A stretch of 30,925 nucleotides of DNA from Chloroflexota bacterium (GTDB lineage Bacteria > Chloroflexota > Dehalococcoidia > Tepidiformales > Tepidiformaceae), in the NCBI GenBank assembly GCA_963169135.1, contig CAUJEQ010000195.1, positions 1-30,925 of the forward strand, given 5' to 3'. The notes below the pieces were generated by a model, which saw only the letters and a list, made by a program, of their open reading frames with translations, was not told where the DNA came from and did not search any database. Each line of letters starts with the position of its first letter. The first letter of the stretch is position 1. The translations under genes and the position numbers were made by a program. Shown piece after piece: positions 15,471 through 23,315 of this stretch.

Positions 15471-15810
15471 TGTTGTGAGAAACCTCGCCGGGATTGACCT
15501 CGGCCGTTGATGCTTCGTTGGTTGATGGCTCCAGCGTGCTCAGCCTGCGCTGGATCGCGTCCGTGAGCGCGCGCACCCGCACGCCCGGCGCCAGCTCGAG
15601 GATGATCTCTGTCGGCCCGTCCACGGGCACTACGACATCCTTCACTTCGCCGATGAGACCGCCGCTCGTCACCACCTCATCCCCGATTCTCAGCTGCTGG
15701 ACTGCTTTCTTCTGCTGTTTCTGATTCTGCAAGACGGGACGCAGGAGGAAGAAGTAGAAGGCCACCACCGTCAGCCCGGTGTAGAAGATCACACTCCACA
15801 TTGCGGCCAT
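15463..15810 (-). CDS. yajC: Sec translocon accessory subunit YajC
   Basis: This 115-residue protein has one N-terminal helix (about residues 5-25) followed by the family pattern FLLRPVLQNQKQQKKAVQQLRIGDEVVTSGGLIGEV. This includes RP...Q.K...L..GD.VvT.GG. A Glu/Pro-rich unstructured tail follows. The ATG at 15810 is supported by AGGAG about 9 bases upstream on the minus strand; the next Met three codons in is further away. It lies 34 bp after the HD-domain gene and overlaps secD. Confidence 0.9.
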   Translation of the reverse strand: MAAMWSVIFYTGLTVVAFYFFLLRPVLQNQKQQKKAVQQLRIGDEVVTSGGLIGEVKDVVVPVDGPTEIILELAPGVRVRALTDAIQRRLSTLEPSTNEASTAEVNPGEVSHNSA

Positions 15811-15844
15811 ATAGGGATTCTCCTGCTCGGCCGGCCCCGGCCGG

Positions 15845-16723
15845 CTACTCTGCGGCTTTCAGGGTCTCCAGGACCGAGCGTGCCAGCGCGAGTGCCTCGT
15901 GCCTCGTCGTCACGGCACGTTCGAGTTGGGCTCGGCGAACCGATGTTAGGACAGCCCCCAACAAGCGTCCACCGGCAAGGTCAAGCTCAGCGATCAGGTC
16001 GTCGCCGGTTACCAGCGGAGCTTCGCCTTCGTCCGCCACTGCCCAGGCGCGCGCCGCCACGTAGTTCACGAATGCGCAGTGCCGGCGATAGTTCTCCCTC
16101 GTGTACCCGGGCCCTCGCGTCGCCATCCCGTCCGCCAGGTTCACCAGCATCAGGGGCAACACGTGCCCGTCCAGGTCTGCGACGAACTTTCGCACCGCCC
16201 GGTCCGTTGCGCCTCCCTCCCGGATGAGTTCTCGCGGCCGCAGGTGATATCGGATCAGCCGGGTTACCAGGCCGGTTGCCTCAGGTTCGAATCCCAGCGC
16301 CGGCAGCCGCTCCCCCATCAGTTCCGCCCCGCGCGGCCCATGCCTTGGGAACCGGAGGCGGCCGTCCTCGAAGACCGCCGTGGCCGGCTTGGCTACGTCG
16401 TGCAACAGGGCGGCCAGCCGCACCAGTGCTGCCAGCGGGACACCCCCGACCTCCCGGTCCAGCGACGCATCGATATTGATCCAGGCTATTGCCTCGCGCA
16501 GTTCCAGGTTGTCTTCGCCGCCCCCGAGCGCCGCATCAACCGCGGCCACCGCCGCAAGGTTGTGTTCGAGGACGTCGTAGTAATGCAATTCGGGCTGGGC
16601 GAATCCGCGCCCGGCCTCCAGCTCGGGGATCGCCGCAATGAGCTTCCCGGCCGCGTCCAATTCCCGGAGGGCCTCGGCCGCCCGTTCCGCCATCAGCGCC
16701 TCAACCAGCATGTGGTGGCTCAT
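15845..16723 (-). CDS. HD-domain protein resembling the C-terminal half of CCA-adding enzymes
   Basis: This 292-residue cytoplasmic protein begins with helices that match the linker between nucleotidyltransferase and HD domains in CCA enzymes. AERAAEALRELDAAGKLIAAIPELEAGRG is followed by PELHYYDVLEHNLAAV with His54. The HD pair is at 108-109 (LAALLHDVAKP), followed by FPRHGPRGAELM and the metal-ligand-like NLADG near 205. The nucleotidyltransferase (GxGD) head is absent, so this is a stand-alone metal-dependent HD phosphohydrolase or RNA-binding protein, not a CCA enzyme. Its substrate is unknown. The ATG has no ribosome-binding site but follows a TAGTCT box by 7 nt, after the xerD terminator. 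It heads the yajC-secD-secF unit. Confidence 0.75.
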   Translation of the reverse strand: MSHHMLVEALMAERAAEALRELDAAGKLIAAIPELEAGRGFAQPELHYYDVLEHNLAAVAAVDAALGGGEDNLELREAIAWINIDASLDREVGGVPLAALVRLAALLHDVAKPATAVFEDGRLRFPRHGPRGAELMGERLPALGFEPEATGLVTRLIRYHLRPRELIREGGATDRAVRKFVADLDGHVLPLMLVNLADGMATRGPGYTRENYRRHCAFVNYVAARAWAVADEGEAPLVTGDDLIAELDLAGGRLLGAVLTSVRRAQLERAVTTRHEALALARSVLETLKAAE

Positions 16724-16730
16724 ACCGAAA

Positions 16731-16736
16731 AGACTA
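16731..16736 (-). promoter_or_regulatory. Candidate -10 box of a leaderless HD-yajC-secDF transcript
   Basis: On the minus strand TAGTCT lies 7 nt before the ATG at 16723, immediately after the xerD terminator stem. No -35 or Shine-Dalgarno is apparent. Confidence 0.4.
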
Positions 16737-16760
16737 CAGGCGCGCCGGCGGGCGCGCCTG
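16737..16760 (-). terminator. Intrinsic terminator-like hairpin after xerD
   Basis: CAGGCGCGCC and GGCGCGCCTG form a perfect 10-bp stem with a 4-nt loop, 29 bp beyond the xerD stop. On the minus strand it is followed by TAGTCTTTTC, a short T-run. Confidence 0.65.
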
Positions 16761-16789
16761 TACGTGGTGTCTCGTGAGCCCTGGCGCCC

Positions 16790-17692
16790 TCAGGCCCGTG
16801 GGTGCGCCTTGTCGTATTCCCGCCGTTTCTGGTCGTCGGTCAGGTGCGTGTAGATCTGAGTCGTCGAGATGCTCGCGTGTCCGAGTGCGTCCTGGACATT
16901 ACGGAGCGGCATACCGCCACTGAGCATGTGTGTCGCGTAAGTGTGTCGGAGCGTGTGGGGTGTGATGGTCCTGTCGAGATTTGCTTCCCTTGCATAGTTC
17001 TTCAGAATCAGCCAGAACCCCTGGCGCGTCAGCCGCTCGCCGCGGCGGTTCACGAACAGGGCGGTCTCGCGGCGGTTGCGGACCAGCTTCGGCCGCACAT
17101 GAAAGATGTACTGCCGGAGTTCGTCCACCGGCCGCTGGTGCAGCGGCAGCACCCGCTCGCGCTCACCCTTGCCGACGCAGCGCACCGTTACCGGGTCGCT
17201 CTCCAGCGCGATGTCGTTCAGGTCCAGCGAGACCAGCTCCGTCACGCGCAGACCGGTGGCATACAGCAGTTCGAGCATTGCCTTATCGCGCCGGGCCTCC
17301 GGAGTGTTGCGGCGGGCGGGCTGCTCCAGCAGTTCATCCACTTCGGCGACTGTGAGCGCGCGCGGGAGCGTCTTCCCTACCTGGGGCGATTTCAGGTGCT
17401 CTGTGGGGTCGTGGTCCACCAGGCCCTCAGCTGCGAGAAAGCCGTAGAACGACTTCACCGCGGCGACTTTGCGTGCGACCGTCGCCTCTTTGTAGTTCTG
17501 CACGTCACGCAGATGCTCGACGTAACGGACGATCATCTCCTGCGAGGTGCCGTTGAGCGCCTTCCCGGGAGAGGCGGCCACCAGGAACACGGTGAATTGA
17601 GAGAGGTCGTTCCGGTAAGCGGCGATGGTGTTGTTCGATGCGTTCTTCTCCACTGCCAGGAAATTCAAAAAGTGGCCTATGCGCTCGTCCAT
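16790..17692 (-). CDS. xerD: Tyrosine recombinase XerD/XerC type
   Basis: This 300-residue recombinase resolves chromosome dimers at dif. An N-terminal SAM-like core-binding domain (about residues 1-95) is followed by the catalytic domain. The full catalytic set is present: Arg149 (GLRVTE), Lys175 (VGKGERER), His246 and Arg249 (HTLRHTYATH), His272 (LGHASISTTQ) and the nucleophile Tyr281. The length matches chromosomal Xer proteins. No att site, integrase-type arm domain or mobile gene is nearby, so this is the housekeeping enzyme. XerC cannot be excluded, because many Chloroflexota-type genomes use a single Xer. GAGGT lies 11 bases before the ATG. A good promoter lies upstream. Confidence 0.9.
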   Translation of the reverse strand: MDERIGHFLNFLAVEKNASNNTIAAYRNDLSQFTVFLVAASPGKALNGTSQEMIVRYVEHLRDVQNYKEATVARKVAAVKSFYGFLAAEGLVDHDPTEHLKSPQVGKTLPRALTVAEVDELLEQPARRNTPEARRDKAMLELLYATGLRVTELVSLDLNDIALESDPVTVRCVGKGERERVLPLHQRPVDELRQYIFHVRPKLVRNRRETALFVNRRGERLTRQGFWLILKNYAREANLDRTITPHTLRHTYATHMLSGGMPLRNVQDALGHASISTTQIYTHLTDDQKRREYDKAHPRA

Positions 17693-18093
17693 AACGTCGC
17701 TTTACCTCGAATGCTTGCCGTCGTGGGTACCAGGGGCGGCGCCATAATAGTCAGCCGCTTCCGGGCCTGTCCATGGAAAATCCAGGATTCTTTGTGAAGA
17801 TCCGGTGCCACCTGCAACACGCCTGAAACATGACGCAGTCGCATGACGGCGCTAGGTTGGCTCAGCCGAAGGCACATGTCATAACCGTACCGTAGCCCCA
17901 CAGCCGCCCTCTGATCCAGCCCCCTACGGGATGACTGTGTGGCGATTCCGTTATGAGCACCCCGCCGGCACCGTCGAATGTGAGGTCCATCACAGTCGCT
18001 CGTCAGCCGGCCGGCCGGCCGCCGGGATTCCCTTCCGCGCTGCCTACCGGATGATAAGCTGCCTTCAAGTCATGCCCCTCGGAGGCGCCCTCG
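17693..18093. other. 401-bp divergent intergenic region between xerD and the acyl-CoA dehydrogenase gene
   Basis: It contains the xerD promoter at its left end and a GGAGG (18081-18085) eight bases before the acyl-CoA dehydrogenase ATG at its right end. There is a run of CCGG tetranucleotides at 18006-18021. Two short open frames (17677-17901 minus and 17931-18200 plus) have no ribosome-binding site or recognisable motif. I find no tRNA, riboswitch or clear promoter for the rightward gene. Confidence 0.5.
17744..17773 (-). promoter_or_regulatory. Promoter of xerD
   Basis: On the minus strand TGGACA (17768-17773), an 18-bp spacer and TATTAT (17744-17749) each differ by one base from the consensus. 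The expected transcript start is about 45 nt before the xerD ATG. Confidence 0.6.
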
Positions 18094-19278
18094 ATGGTCT
18101 CGCTCGAACTCTCAGAAGAAGAAAAAATGGTCCAGCAGGTCGCGCACGAGTTCGCGAAGAAGGAAATTCGCCCCGTTGCCGCCTACTACGACGAGCATGA
18201 GGAAGTGCCCTACGACATCATCAAGAAGGCCGCCGCCATCGGCTTCGGCGTCTCGAAGCAAGGCAGTCTCCTCGAAGGCTCCGGCTCTTCACTCATCCCG
18301 TCGATTCTCGCCGAGGAACTTTCGTGGGGTTGCGCCGGCATCGCCCTTGCCATCAACAGTTCGGGCCTTGCCGGGGCCGCCATCGCCTCCACCGGGTCGC
18401 CCGAGCAGCGCGAGAAATGGCTTGCGGCAATCTCCTCTGATGCCGACGAAGTCCACCTTGGCGCCATGTGCCTCACCGAGCCGGACGCTGGCTCCGATGT
18501 CGCCAACATCCAGACGACCGCCACCCGCGACGGCGACGACTACATCCTCAACGGCGAAAAGCAGTTCATCACCAACGGCAACATCGCCGACGTTCACGTG
18601 GTGTTCGCGACCGAAGACCGGTCGAAGGGCTGGGGCGGTATTGGCGCCTATGTGGTTCCCCGCGGTACGCCCGGCCTCGAAGAGGGTACTACCTGGAAGA
18701 AGATGGGCATTCGCGCCTCACACACTGCCAACGTTGTCTTCAACGAGTGCCGCATCCCTGCCGACTACAAGCTCGGTGCGCAGTCGAAGTCGGGCGGAGG
18801 CACCGGCCCGGGCGCGCTCGGCGCGCTGATGACCCTCGAACGAACTCGCCCCGTCGTCGGCGCCTACGCCCTCGGCATCGGCCGCGCCGCCTACGAGTAC
18901 GCTCTCGACTACTCGAAGGACCGCGTCCAGTTCGGGCGGGCGATCATCAAGAACCAGGGCGTCAGCTTCATGCTCGCCGACATGGCCATGGCCGTGGAAT
19001 CCGCCCGGCTCATGGTCTGGCGTGCGGCCTGGATGGCCGGCGCCAACGTCCCTTACCTCCAGGCCGAAGGTTCGATGGCCAAGTGCTTCGCCAGTGATAT
19101 GGCCATGAAGGTCACCGTCGATGCCGTCCAGGTCCTTGGCGGGCAGGGCTACATGCGCGACCACCCGGTCGAGAAGTGGGTACGCGACGCCAAGATCTTC
19201 CAGATCTTCGAAGGCACGAACCAGATCCAGCGGATGGTCATCGGCCGGGCGCTGGAGGCATTGCCGAAGAAGGGCTAA
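18094..19278 (+). CDS. Acyl-CoA dehydrogenase
   Basis: This 394-residue flavoenzyme forms the alpha-beta double bond of an acyl-CoA and passes electrons to ETF. The standard architecture is complete. An N-terminal helical domain is followed by MCLTEPDAGSDVANIQTTA and GEKQFITNGNIAD (middle beta domain, about residues 125-170), and then KMGIRASHTANVVFNECRIP. The C-terminal domain has YALDYSKDRVQFGRAI and VLGGQGYMRDHPVEKWVRDAKIFQIFEGTNQIQR. Glu373 in FEGT is at the catalytic-base position of short/branched-chain and butyryl types. GGAGG precedes the ATG. The nearby branched-chain oxoacid dehydrogenase genes suggest isovaleryl-, isobutyryl- or 2-methylbutyryl-CoA as substrate, but chain length cannot be read from sequence. 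Confidence 0.92.
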   Translation: MVSLELSEEEKMVQQVAHEFAKKEIRPVAAYYDEHEEVPYDIIKKAAAIGFGVSKQGSLLEGSGSSLIPSILAEELSWGCAGIALAINSSGLAGAAIASTGSPEQREKWLAAISSDADEVHLGAMCLTEPDAGSDVANIQTTATRDGDDYILNGEKQFITNGNIADVHVVFATEDRSKGWGGIGAYVVPRGTPGLEEGTTWKKMGIRASHTANVVFNECRIPADYKLGAQSKSGGGTGPGALGALMTLERTRPVVGAYALGIGRAAYEYALDYSKDRVQFGRAIIKNQGVSFMLADMAMAVESARLMVWRAAWMAGANVPYLQAEGSMAKCFASDMAMKVTVDAVQVLGGQGYMRDHPVEKWVRDAKIFQIFEGTNQIQRMVIGRALEALPKKG

Positions 19279-19448
19279 CCCATCGGGATCCGGTCGAGGT
19301 CCCTGTCGAAGCTATACACCACGCCCCCTGTCGTTTCTGCGAGGGCCTCGTCGTATGCGTCGACGAAATCGATGTTCAGTGAGGCGTACAGTTCGAGCGC
19401 CCGCAGCAGGGCCCGGTCGTCGACGACGCGCAGACCGGGTAGCCAGCA
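19275..19448 (-). pseudogene. Remnant of a VapC-type PIN toxin (C-terminal part only)
   Basis: Read on the minus strand, about 57 codons stay open with no start codon. They end LELYASLNIDFVDAYDEA, then TGGVVYSFDRDLDRIPMG and a TAG. FVDA and SFDRDLDRI are the third and fourth acidic-motif regions of PIN-domain ribonucleases of the VapC family. The N-terminal half, with its first Asp and Glu, and any antitoxin gene are missing. The stop overlaps the acyl-CoA dehydrogenase stop codon. This is a decayed toxin gene; the call rests on motif reading. Confidence 0.55.
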
Positions 19449-19483
19449 CTACCCGCTCCTCCCGCTCGCGACCCCCGTAGTAG

Positions 19484-19639
19484 GTGAACTTCCTCCGACC
19501 CGTCCTGTCGGCGACCGGCGAGGTCTACGCCGAAGGCACCGTCCTCCACGCGGGCAAGAGTCAGGCCGTCGTCGAGCGAGCCTGCTCGGATGGCAGGCTC
19601 TATGCCCTCGCCTCGACCAAGTGCGCCATCCTGCGCTAA
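19484..19639 (+). pseudogene. Remnant of a PaaI/hotdog thioesterase (C-terminal part only)
   Basis: Immediately after an in-frame TAG (19481-19483), the frame reads VNFLRPVLSATGEVYAEG, then TVLHAGKSQAVVERACSDG and LYALASTKCAIL. This is the second half of a hotdog-fold acyl-CoA thioesterase (typically NFLRP...G.v.aeg.vvh.Gr...ve). The first half, including the HGG motif, is absent. It overlaps the E2 stop by 4 bp. It is probably inactive debris. Confidence 0.5.
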
Positions 19640-20913
19640 CCGATAGCTTCCAGCCGTCGCTTCAGGTCGGCCAGGAAGCCCCCGGCCTCGTACCCGTCCA
19701 GCGCCCGGTGGTCGAAGCTCAGGCAGACGTTCACCATCGATCGCACCGCTATCGCGTCACCCTCAACTACTACCGGGCGCTTCACGACGCGTTCCATCGT
19801 CACAATCGCAACCTGCGGCGTGTTCACGATCGGCTTCGAGGCCACGGAACCGAACGACCCCGTGTTGTTGACCGTGAAGGTGCCCCCCTGGATGTCCTCG
19901 AGACGCAGCTTCCGCGCGTGCGCTCTCTGCACCAGGTCGGCGATCCGCTTGGCCAGGCCCGCCACGCTCAGGTCGCCCGCGTCGTGCACCACTGGAGTGA
20001 CCAGCCCGTGCTCGGTCGCGACGGCAATCGCCACGTTTGCCGCACGGTAGCGCCGGAGTTCCTCGCCCTCCCAGCGCGCGTTCATCATGGGAAACGCGCG
20101 CAACGCCTCGCACACCGCTGCCGTGAAGTACGGCAACAGCGTCAGGTCCACGCCTTCCTGTTCCCGGAATCGTTCCTTGTCCTGCTCCCGAAGCGCAACC
20201 AGCCGCGTGACATCGCACTCGACCATCGTCCACGCCTGCGGCGCCTCGACGTTCGAACGCACCAGGTGCTCGGCAATCGTCCGCCGCGTCGGAGACAGCA
20301 CCACCGTCTCGTACGGCGCCCCGGGGGCCGTAGGCGCCACCCCAGGACCTGCGGCGCCTGCTGGCATCGGTGCAGGCCCGGTTGCGATGTGGCGCTCCAC
20401 ATCGCGCCGCGTGACCCGCCCGCCAATTCCGCTCCCGGTCACCTGCGAGAGGTCAACCGAGTGTTCCCGCGCGAGCCGCATTACCGCCGGCGAAAAGAAT
20501 CGTTCGCGCTCGTCAGGCCTGGTCCGCGAAGGCGCCGGTGAGACTGCCCTGGACGCCCGGACCGCTACCGGCGCTGGCGCCGGGTCTGCCGCCGGCGGTT
20601 CGTCGGGTGGAATCGCCATGGGGCCGCCGAGCCACTTCCCTTCTCCGCTGCCGCTGGCCGGATGACCGGGCGCAACGGCTGCCTCCACTACCTCGCACAG
20701 TGGCGTCCCGACGTCCACGGTCTCGCCCTGGGGCACGAGGATCTTCCCCATCGTCCCCTCGAACGGCGAAGGGAGCTCGGCCGTCACCTTCTCCGTCTCG
20801 ATCTCGCAAAGCGGATCGTCGAGGCGCACCGCTTCACCGGGCTCCTTCATCCACTTCAGGATGGTCCCCTCGGTCACGCTCTCCCCGAGCTGCGGCATCT
20901 TCACCACCGTCAT
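19636..20913 (-). CDS. bkdC: Dihydrolipoamide acyltransferase (E2) of a branched-chain 2-oxoacid dehydrogenase complex
   Basis: This 425-residue cytoplasmic E2 core transfers the acyl group from lipoate to CoA. The lipoyl domain occupies residues 1-80, with the lipoylated Lys42 in ETEKVTAEL. A Pro/Ala-rich linker is followed by the E1/E3-binding domain (FFSPAVMRLAREHSVDLSQV, then GSGIGGRVTRRDVERHI, about 140-178). After a second linker comes the catalytic domain, with NNTGSFGS and the active site SFDHRALDGYEAG with His402 and Asp406. It has a single lipoyl domain. Its neighbours E1beta and E1alpha define the complex. A run of 7-bp repeats lies in the 45-bp gap before it, and its own ribosome-binding site is poor. 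2-oxoglutarate or pyruvate types are less likely given the E1 pair. Confidence 0.88.
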   Translation of the reverse strand: MTVVKMPQLGESVTEGTILKWMKEPGEAVRLDDPLCEIETEKVTAELPSPFEGTMGKILVPQGETVDVGTPLCEVVEAAVAPGHPASGSGEGKWLGGPMAIPPDEPPAADPAPAPVAVRASRAVSPAPSRTRPDERERFFSPAVMRLAREHSVDLSQVTGSGIGGRVTRRDVERHIATGPAPMPAGAAGPGVAPTAPGAPYETVVLSPTRRTIAEHLVRSNVEAPQAWTMVECDVTRLVALREQDKERFREQEGVDLTLLPYFTAAVCEALRAFPMMNARWEGEELRRYRAANVAIAVATEHGLVTPVVHDAGDLSVAGLAKRIADLVQRAHARKLRLEDIQGGTFTVNNTGSFGSVASKPIVNTPQVAIVTMERVVKRPVVVEGDAIAVRSMVNVCLSFDHRALDGYEAGGFLADLKRRLEAIG

Positions 20914-20924
20914 GGCGCACCAAC

Positions 20925-20952
20925 ATCGTGAATCGTGAATCGTGAATCGTGA
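20925..20952. repeat. Four perfect tandem copies of a 7-bp unit (ATCGTGA)
   Basis: The unit is repeated without a mismatch, in the 45-bp gap between the E1beta stop and the E2 start. On the coding (minus) strand it reads TCACGAT. Confidence 0.9.
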
Positions 20953-20958
20953 AGCATT

Positions 20959-21936
20959 TCAGTACGCCGCCAGTTCCCGTGCCGCCGCCGCAATCTTCTC
21001 GCGGTTCGGCATGAAAAAGTCCTCCATCGCGTGGTGGAACGGCATCGGAGGGATGTCTGGTCCGGCAACGCGCCGGATCGGCGCATCGAGGTACTCGAAC
21101 GCGTGCTCGGCGATCATCGCCGCGATCTCGCCGCCAAGGCCTCCGGTCAACGTATCTTCGTGCACGATCAGTACTTTGCCCGTCGCCCTCGCCGACTCCA
21201 GGATCGTTTCCCGGTCGATGGGGTTGAGCGTCAGCAGGTCGACCACCGTCGACTCGATGCCTTCGCTGGATAGCGTTTCCGCGGCTGCCAGCGATTCATG
21301 CAGCATCAGCCCGTACGCGATGATCGTCAGGTCGGGACCGTTGCGCGTTACCCTCGCCCGCCCGATCACCGTCTCGGCGGGGGCGCCTTCTACCTCTTGC
21401 CGGATCAGCCGGTACGTCCGCTTGTGCTCAAGAAACAGCACCGGGTTCGGGTCCTCGATCGCGGCGCGCAACAGGCTCCGGTAGTCAGCCGGGAACGCCG
21501 GCGCCACGACTTTGATGCCGGGCATGTGCGCGTAGTACGCCTCGATGCTTTGCGAGTGGTGCTGGCCCCCATGTACACCTCCGCCCCACGGCGTCCGCAC
21601 AACCATCGGCAGGTAGGCGTCGCCCCGGGTCCGGTAACACCAGCGCGAAGCCTCGCTGCAGAGCTGGTCGAACCCCGCATGGATGAAGTCGGCAAACTGG
21701 ATTTCCGCCACCGGCCGCATCCCATAGTGCGCCGCCCCGATGGAGATCCCGATGATCGAGGACTCCGCCAGAGGCGAATCGATGACTCGCCCGGTGTGCT
21801 TCGCCGCCAGCCCTTCGGTTGCGCGGAACACTCCCCCCGCCTCCACGTCCTCTCCGAGGATGAAGACGCGGTCGTCCCTTCCGAGCGCCTCGTCGAGGGT
21901 AGACCGGACCGCCTCAATCACGGTCATCGAGGCCAT
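20959..21936 (-). CDS. bkdB: Branched-chain 2-oxoacid dehydrogenase E1 subunit beta
   Basis: This 325-residue subunit, with E1alpha, decarboxylates branched-chain 2-oxoacids using thiamine diphosphate. Family features run in order: MTVIEAVRSTLDEALGRDDRVFILGEDVEAGGVF; FDQLCSEASRWCYRTRG; VVRTPWGGGVHGGQHHSQS; YAHMPGIKVVAPAFPADYRSLLRAAI; VLIVHEDTLTGGLGGEIAA; and IRRVAGPDIPPMPFHHAMEDFFMP. The G-G-x-H-H-S-Q-S pattern (G-G-Q-H-H-S-Q-S here) and the PFHHAMEDFFMP ending fit branched-chain rather than pyruvate enzymes. The start ATG follows the E1alpha stop by 1 bp, so the two chains are coupled at equal stoichiometry. Confidence 0.9.
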   Translation of the reverse strand: MASMTVIEAVRSTLDEALGRDDRVFILGEDVEAGGVFRATEGLAAKHTGRVIDSPLAESSIIGISIGAAHYGMRPVAEIQFADFIHAGFDQLCSEASRWCYRTRGDAYLPMVVRTPWGGGVHGGQHHSQSIEAYYAHMPGIKVVAPAFPADYRSLLRAAIEDPNPVLFLEHKRTYRLIRQEVEGAPAETVIGRARVTRNGPDLTIIAYGLMLHESLAAAETLSSEGIESTVVDLLTLNPIDRETILESARATGKVLIVHEDTLTGGLGGEIAAMIAEHAFEYLDAPIRRVAGPDIPPMPFHHAMEDFFMPNREKIAAAARELAAY

Positions 21937-21937
21937 T

Positions 21938-22960
21938 TCAAAGCTCCTTGTACACGTGGCCGAGCGCGTCTTCTGGCTCGGGGTCTGGCTGCATCAGCGC
22001 CCACTGGGCCGCTTCCCGCACTTCCTCTTCGACGCGCTCCTCGATTTCGTCCAGGTCCGCTTTCGGAAAGATGCCGTCCGTCTCCACCCGCGCCCGGAAC
22101 GAACTGATCGGGTCTTTCTTGGTCCACTCCTCGAGTTCCTTCTTCGGCCGGTAGCGCGAGTCGTCGTCATCGCTCGAATGGGGCCAGAGCCGGTAACACT
22201 TCGCCTCGATCAGGAACGGCCCACCGCCGTTGCGTGCCTGGTCGACCGCCGGCCGGACGGTCTGGTACACGGCGATTGCATCCATCCCGTCCACCATGGC
22301 GCTGTGCATGTTGTAGGCCCGCGCCCGGTCCGCCACGTTCGGCACCGGCATCTCCTTCTCGTTCCGCTCCGAGATGGCATAGCCGTTGTTCTGCACATAA
22401 AAAATGATCGGGAGCCGGTGGATAGCTGCGAAGTTGAGCGCTTCGTGGAAGTCGCCCCGGCTGGTGCTCCCCTCCCCGCAACAGGTCAGCACCACGAGCG
22501 GGTCCTTGCGCATCTGCGCACCCAGCCCGATCCCGGCAGCGTGGAGGAACTGCGTCGCCACCACGCTCGATTGCGTGACGATCCTGCGTTCTGTGTTCCC
22601 CCAGTGCGATGGCATCTGGCGGCCATAGCTATTCGGGTCGTCTCGCTTCGCCAACAGGTTCAGCATGGCCTCGCGGGCGGTCATCCCGAACACCAGGTTC
22701 ATGCCCAGGTCCCGGTAGTAGGGGGCCAGGTAGTCCGTTCCCCGTTTCAGCGCCATCGCCGCGCCTACCTGCGCCGCCTCCTGCCCGACACCCGCAATCA
22801 CGAATGCCGCCCGCCCCTGCCGGTTGAGCGCGAGCATCCGCTCGTTGAGCCGCCTTGCCAGCAGCATGTGATAGTACATGTCTTCGAGCTGTTGCTCGCT
22901 AAGGAGATATTCCTCGATTGTCCGCTCGGAACGCTTCTTCCGGGTGCCCGCTGTGGTCAC
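21938..22960 (-). CDS. bkdA: Branched-chain 2-oxoacid dehydrogenase E1 subunit alpha
   Basis: This 340-residue thiamine diphosphate-binding subunit has the cofactor motif GEG (162-164) ... NN (191-192), within CGEGSTSRGDFHEALNFAA...VQNNGYAIS. The loop HSSDDDDSRYR (261-271) matches the HSTSDD(x)xxYR phosphorylation-loop region of branched-chain E1alpha. QMPSHWG (115-121) is also typical. The N-terminal segment is helical and highly charged. The GTG start has GGAGG about 9 bases upstream. A TAAGAT box (22997-23002 on the minus strand) might be the -10, but no -35 is clear. It is the first gene of the E1alpha-E1beta-E2 unit. No E3 gene follows, so a shared lipoamide dehydrogenase from elsewhere is expected. 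Confidence 0.9.
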   Translation of the reverse strand: MTTAGTRKKRSERTIEEYLLSEQQLEDMYYHMLLARRLNERMLALNRQGRAAFVIAGVGQEAAQVGAAMALKRGTDYLAPYYRDLGMNLVFGMTAREAMLNLLAKRDDPNSYGRQMPSHWGNTERRIVTQSSVVATQFLHAAGIGLGAQMRKDPLVVLTCCGEGSTSRGDFHEALNFAAIHRLPIIFYVQNNGYAISERNEKEMPVPNVADRARAYNMHSAMVDGMDAIAVYQTVRPAVDQARNGGGPFLIEAKCYRLWPHSSDDDDSRYRPKKELEEWTKKDPISSFRARVETDGIFPKADLDEIEERVEEEVREAAQWALMQPDPEPEDALGHVYKEL

Positions 22961-23057
22961 TCACACCCCTCCGCGACGCGTTGATGGTCCACAGCCATCT
23001 TACGGCACCGCGCTCGCGCCATGTGCTCTCCGCGAAACCCCGGCCCGGTGGCCGTGG

Positions 23058-23315
23058 TTAGCCCTCAACCGCCGGCTGGTAGTCGCCGCAATCGCCGGTT
23101 TGGCTACCAATGCCATACGCGAGGGTCGCGTCGCTGGTGGTGTCCACTGGCGCCTCTGTGCTCGCCACGGCCGCAGCGGGCCTTTCGAGCGGCATTGGCG
23201 TCTGCACGACGAGTCCCTCGGTGGCCGCCGGGGTCGAACTGAAGAACACTGCCGCAATGGGCAGCGCCGCAAACGGAACGGGAAGCAACAGGGCTCCAAG
23301 CATCTTCCGCCTCAT
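23058..23315 (-). CDS. Small exported protein of unknown function
   Basis: An 85-residue protein. An AGGAGG at 23323-23328 (minus strand), 7 bases before the ATG, fixes this start inside a longer open frame. It opens with a basic cap (MRRKM) and a hydrophobic signal segment (LGALLLPVPFAALPIAAVFF), with a plausible cleavage after SSTPAA (about residue 26). The mature part is short and rich in Thr, Pro and Ala, and ends near TGDCGDYQP. There is no recognisable domain. It is divergent from ppx across about 145 bp. I consider it real because of the strong ribosome-binding site and the signal peptide, but its function is unknown. Confidence 0.55.
   Translation of the reverse strand: MRRKMLGALLLPVPFAALPIAAVFFSSTPAATEGLVVQTPMPLERPAAAVASTEAPVDTTSDATLAYGIGSQTGDCGDYQPAVEG

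Noticed and set aside
16284..16295. GGTTCGAATCCC, which looks like a tRNA T-loop
   Set aside because: The flanking bases do not form a 5-bp T-stem or an acceptor stem, and no CCA end or anticodon arm is present. On the minus strand it codes for part of the HD-domain protein.
16790..17692. xerD as an integrase of a mobile element
   Set aside because: The length and lack of an arm-binding domain fit a housekeeping Xer protein, and neighbouring genes are all core genes with no att-like repeats.
17677..17901. Minus-strand open frame of 74 codons upstream of xerD
   Set aside because: It covers the xerD promoter and start, and shows no motif or ribosome-binding site.
17931..18200. Open frame of 89 codons before the acyl-CoA dehydrogenase gene
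   Set aside because: It has no good ribosome-binding site, no recognisable motif and runs into the dehydrogenase gene in another frame.
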